DNA of 64,000 nt from Physcomitrium patens (Eukaryota > Streptophyta > Bryopsida > Funariales > Funariaceae): positions 4,136,005 to 4,200,004 of the forward strand of contig NC_037255.1 of the NCBI RefSeq assembly GCF_000002425.4, in the 5' to 3' direction. Positions 62,341 to 64,000 of the stretch are shown in pieces. The position numbers and the translations under genes are program-made. Every line of letters starts with the position of its first letter. Position 1 is the stretch's first letter. A model generated the notes under the pieces. It ran no database searches, was not told the origin of the DNA, and saw nothing but the letters and a program-made list of their open reading frames with translations.

Positions 62341-63145
62341 AAGCATTTTCATCTTTAAATAAATAAAATCAACATTGATTGTTAATTTAACTTTTTTCAA
62401 GTAAATTCAATTGAGTATATCCTTTGATTTTTTTATTTATGATATCAAAAATAATCTATCTAAATCTCATAATACTTCTAAGTTTGAATTCAAGAATAAT
62501 CTATTTTATTTTAAAAGACAATTATATATTCTTAAAAATGAAGCTTAATTACACATACTTCAAGCTTCTCACAACTTCTTAGTTGTAGGATATTTTAGAT
62601 ACAACAAGACTTTAAAATTTTTATCTAGAGATTTTTGGTGGTTTCAAATATCGAAAGCAATCAAAGTCTTTGTATAATTATATAACATTTGTTTAAGATC
62701 AAAAATTCTTCATCATCAATCTCATAGATATCTTCAATGATTATCTATTCTAAAACAATTATGGTCTTTTATTTTTTATTGATTTTATCATGAATCTTTG
62801 AAATTTACATTCTAATGACTATATTTTTAATAGTAGATTATTGCACCATGATGATACATTTTATATTATGTACAAAATTTATTATGGATAAATATTTATT
62901 ACTATCATGGATTAACAAAGAATATTATATCAAATAAGAAGATTCAATTTTTATCAAGATTTTAAAAAATTCTTTTCAAAATTTTAAAGATGGACATGAA
63001 TTATTTATAACTTTCCATCCTTAAAATTGATAGACAAAAAAAGCAAGTGAATTAATTTTTGGAATAGTATTTGAAGTATACCATCAACTACCATTAAGAT
63101 AGTTGGACAACTCTCTTGCTATTTGTGAGCTTTCAATTATGCTCT
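62341..63145 (+). pseudogene. partial integrase of copy E
   Basis: Zinc-binding part near 62,570-62,700 (H-N-F-L, then YNKTLKFLSRDFWW-like) and core with NYGLLFF, NIYYYHGLT-like and FHPXN-like words. Truncated at 63,145 before the conserved Glu region ends. Frames change repeatedly. Confidence 0.65.
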
Positions 63146-64000
63146 AAAATTTAAATTTTTATTATTTTTCTATTTTATGATGATTGAATATGTAAAATTA
63201 GGATTTATATAAGTAGAATTTATTTTTATAGAATTTTTAGGATTACAACCTTTGATGGTATAAATTATAGCTTAATTCCTTGAATTAGATTAATTAGGAT
63301 TAAAGTGATAAGAATTAGAGAATTAAAATAGCAACTTAGTTAGTTTTAATAAATTAAAGGTTGTTAGTCACTACTATGAGGGTTGACTAAAAGCCTATGA
63401 GTGCACCTATAATCATTTCACATGATTTAGAATGAATTAGAATTATAATTCTTTAAAAGATTTAGTGAAGTTTAGTAATGATAGTTTTGAGCTTTCTTCC
63501 AAATTCAACAAATTCAAGGGGCATGGTGGTTCTTCTAATTAATAGGAGCCTTTTTAATGCAATGGTGGCACTGGATTCACCCCCTAGAGTGAAGAAAATA
63601 ATATCAGCACCCTCTCCTTCAAAATACAAGTGAAGCAATGAAATTCTCATTTTGAAGAATTTTACAAAAAATTGCCAAGATCCTTGTAAGTAAAAACTTC
63701 TGTAAAAATTACAATTGAGCATGAATTGAGGCATGTGAATAGTCGATCTTAGCATAAAAAGGTGTTATGAACACAATAGTGAAGTAAGATTTACCAAAAA
63801 ATGGTTTCTTGACCACTTACAAGAGCCATCAAACTTTATAACGAAATTGACTCTTGGATGAATGAGGCCCATAGATCTATATTAGAGATCTTAGAGATCA
63901 TGGGTGGAATGTGACCACCCTTCCACAATCCACCAATCAATTTTATAAGAGTGGCTTGGTCTCCCAAGCCCTCTTTCTCTCCTCTTTTGGTGAAGGACAA
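63146..64000. other. unassigned right edge, possibly another LTR
   Basis: Composition rises in GC and CT content toward the edge (CTCCCAAGCCCTCTTTCTCTCC near 63,960), with TTATAAGAG at 63,936 as a possible TATA box. A 97-codon minus ORF (63,462-63,755) is not recognisable. This would fit the U3/R part of a different LTR or a gene promoter continuing outside the window. Confidence 0.3.

Larger units (their letters stand above)
58614..63145 (+). mobile_element. gypsy copy E, 3'-truncated
   Basis: LTR4 (58,614-59,161) then gag, protease, reverse transcriptase, RNase H and most of integrase in order, without insertions. Similarity to the family stops at about 63,145 inside the integrase core (LLAICELSIML is the family's LLPLAEFAYNN), so the integrase end, chromodomain and 3' LTR are missing. 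Confidence 0.85.

Noticed and set aside
1..64000. CRISPR array, bacterial defence cluster or phage
   Set aside because: No regularly spaced repeats with unique spacers, no bacterial gene organisation; the content is eukaryotic retroelements and one spliced gene.

Overview
The window looks like nuclear DNA of a land plant. It is extremely AT-rich, with dozens of (TA)n tracts. It holds one clear spliced gene encoding a divergent AP2/ERF-type protein, surrounded by decayed plant-type Ty3/gypsy and Ty1/copia retrotransposons. The gypsy copies carry a chromodomain after the integrase, so they are chromoviruses. Their protease and reverse-transcriptase style resembles the Tcn1-like chromoviruses reported from fungi and mosses. 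This, with the very low GC, makes a bryophyte (perhaps a moss) my best guess, but that is inference and the species cannot be read from the sequence.

Left part (1-7,506): a gypsy element with two LTRs on the minus strand (11-5,826) sits inside the integrase region of a second, plus-strand gypsy remnant (5,827-7,506). Middle (7,507-38,470): mostly AT-rich spacer in which short GC- and CpG-richer islands stand out at about 9.76-10.4, 15.0-15.6, 22.44-23.6, 25.83-31.3 and 34.24-34.74 kb. Only the 25.83-31.3 kb island contains a gene I can defend: a 447-residue AP2/ERF-like protein in two exons (28,278-28,696 and 28,919-29,843) behind a long CpG-rich leader. The other islands carry promoter-like or foldback motifs but no convincing ORF.

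Right part (38,470-63,145): a nested transposon block. Plus-strand gypsy copies are strung together so that four LTRs alternate with three partial internal regions and one longer, 3'-truncated one. Into these a second repeat has inserted five times. It is called X here: about 1.2-1.6 kb, LTR-like ends TG...CA, no ORF. One X copy was in turn split by a Ty1/copia element on the minus strand (45,430-49,866). The order of events reads gypsy first, then X, then copia. The final 0.85 kb is unassigned.

No retroelement here looks autonomous. Coding regions are broken by frame changes and stops. The catalytic Asp pair of the gypsy reverse transcriptase is damaged in each of the three copies where I can read it, always by a change that looks like G to A. 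The gene island has kept its CpG. This fits long methylation and deamination of the transposons beside an unmethylated gene. I see no bacterial-type system, CRISPR array, rRNA or intact tRNA gene.
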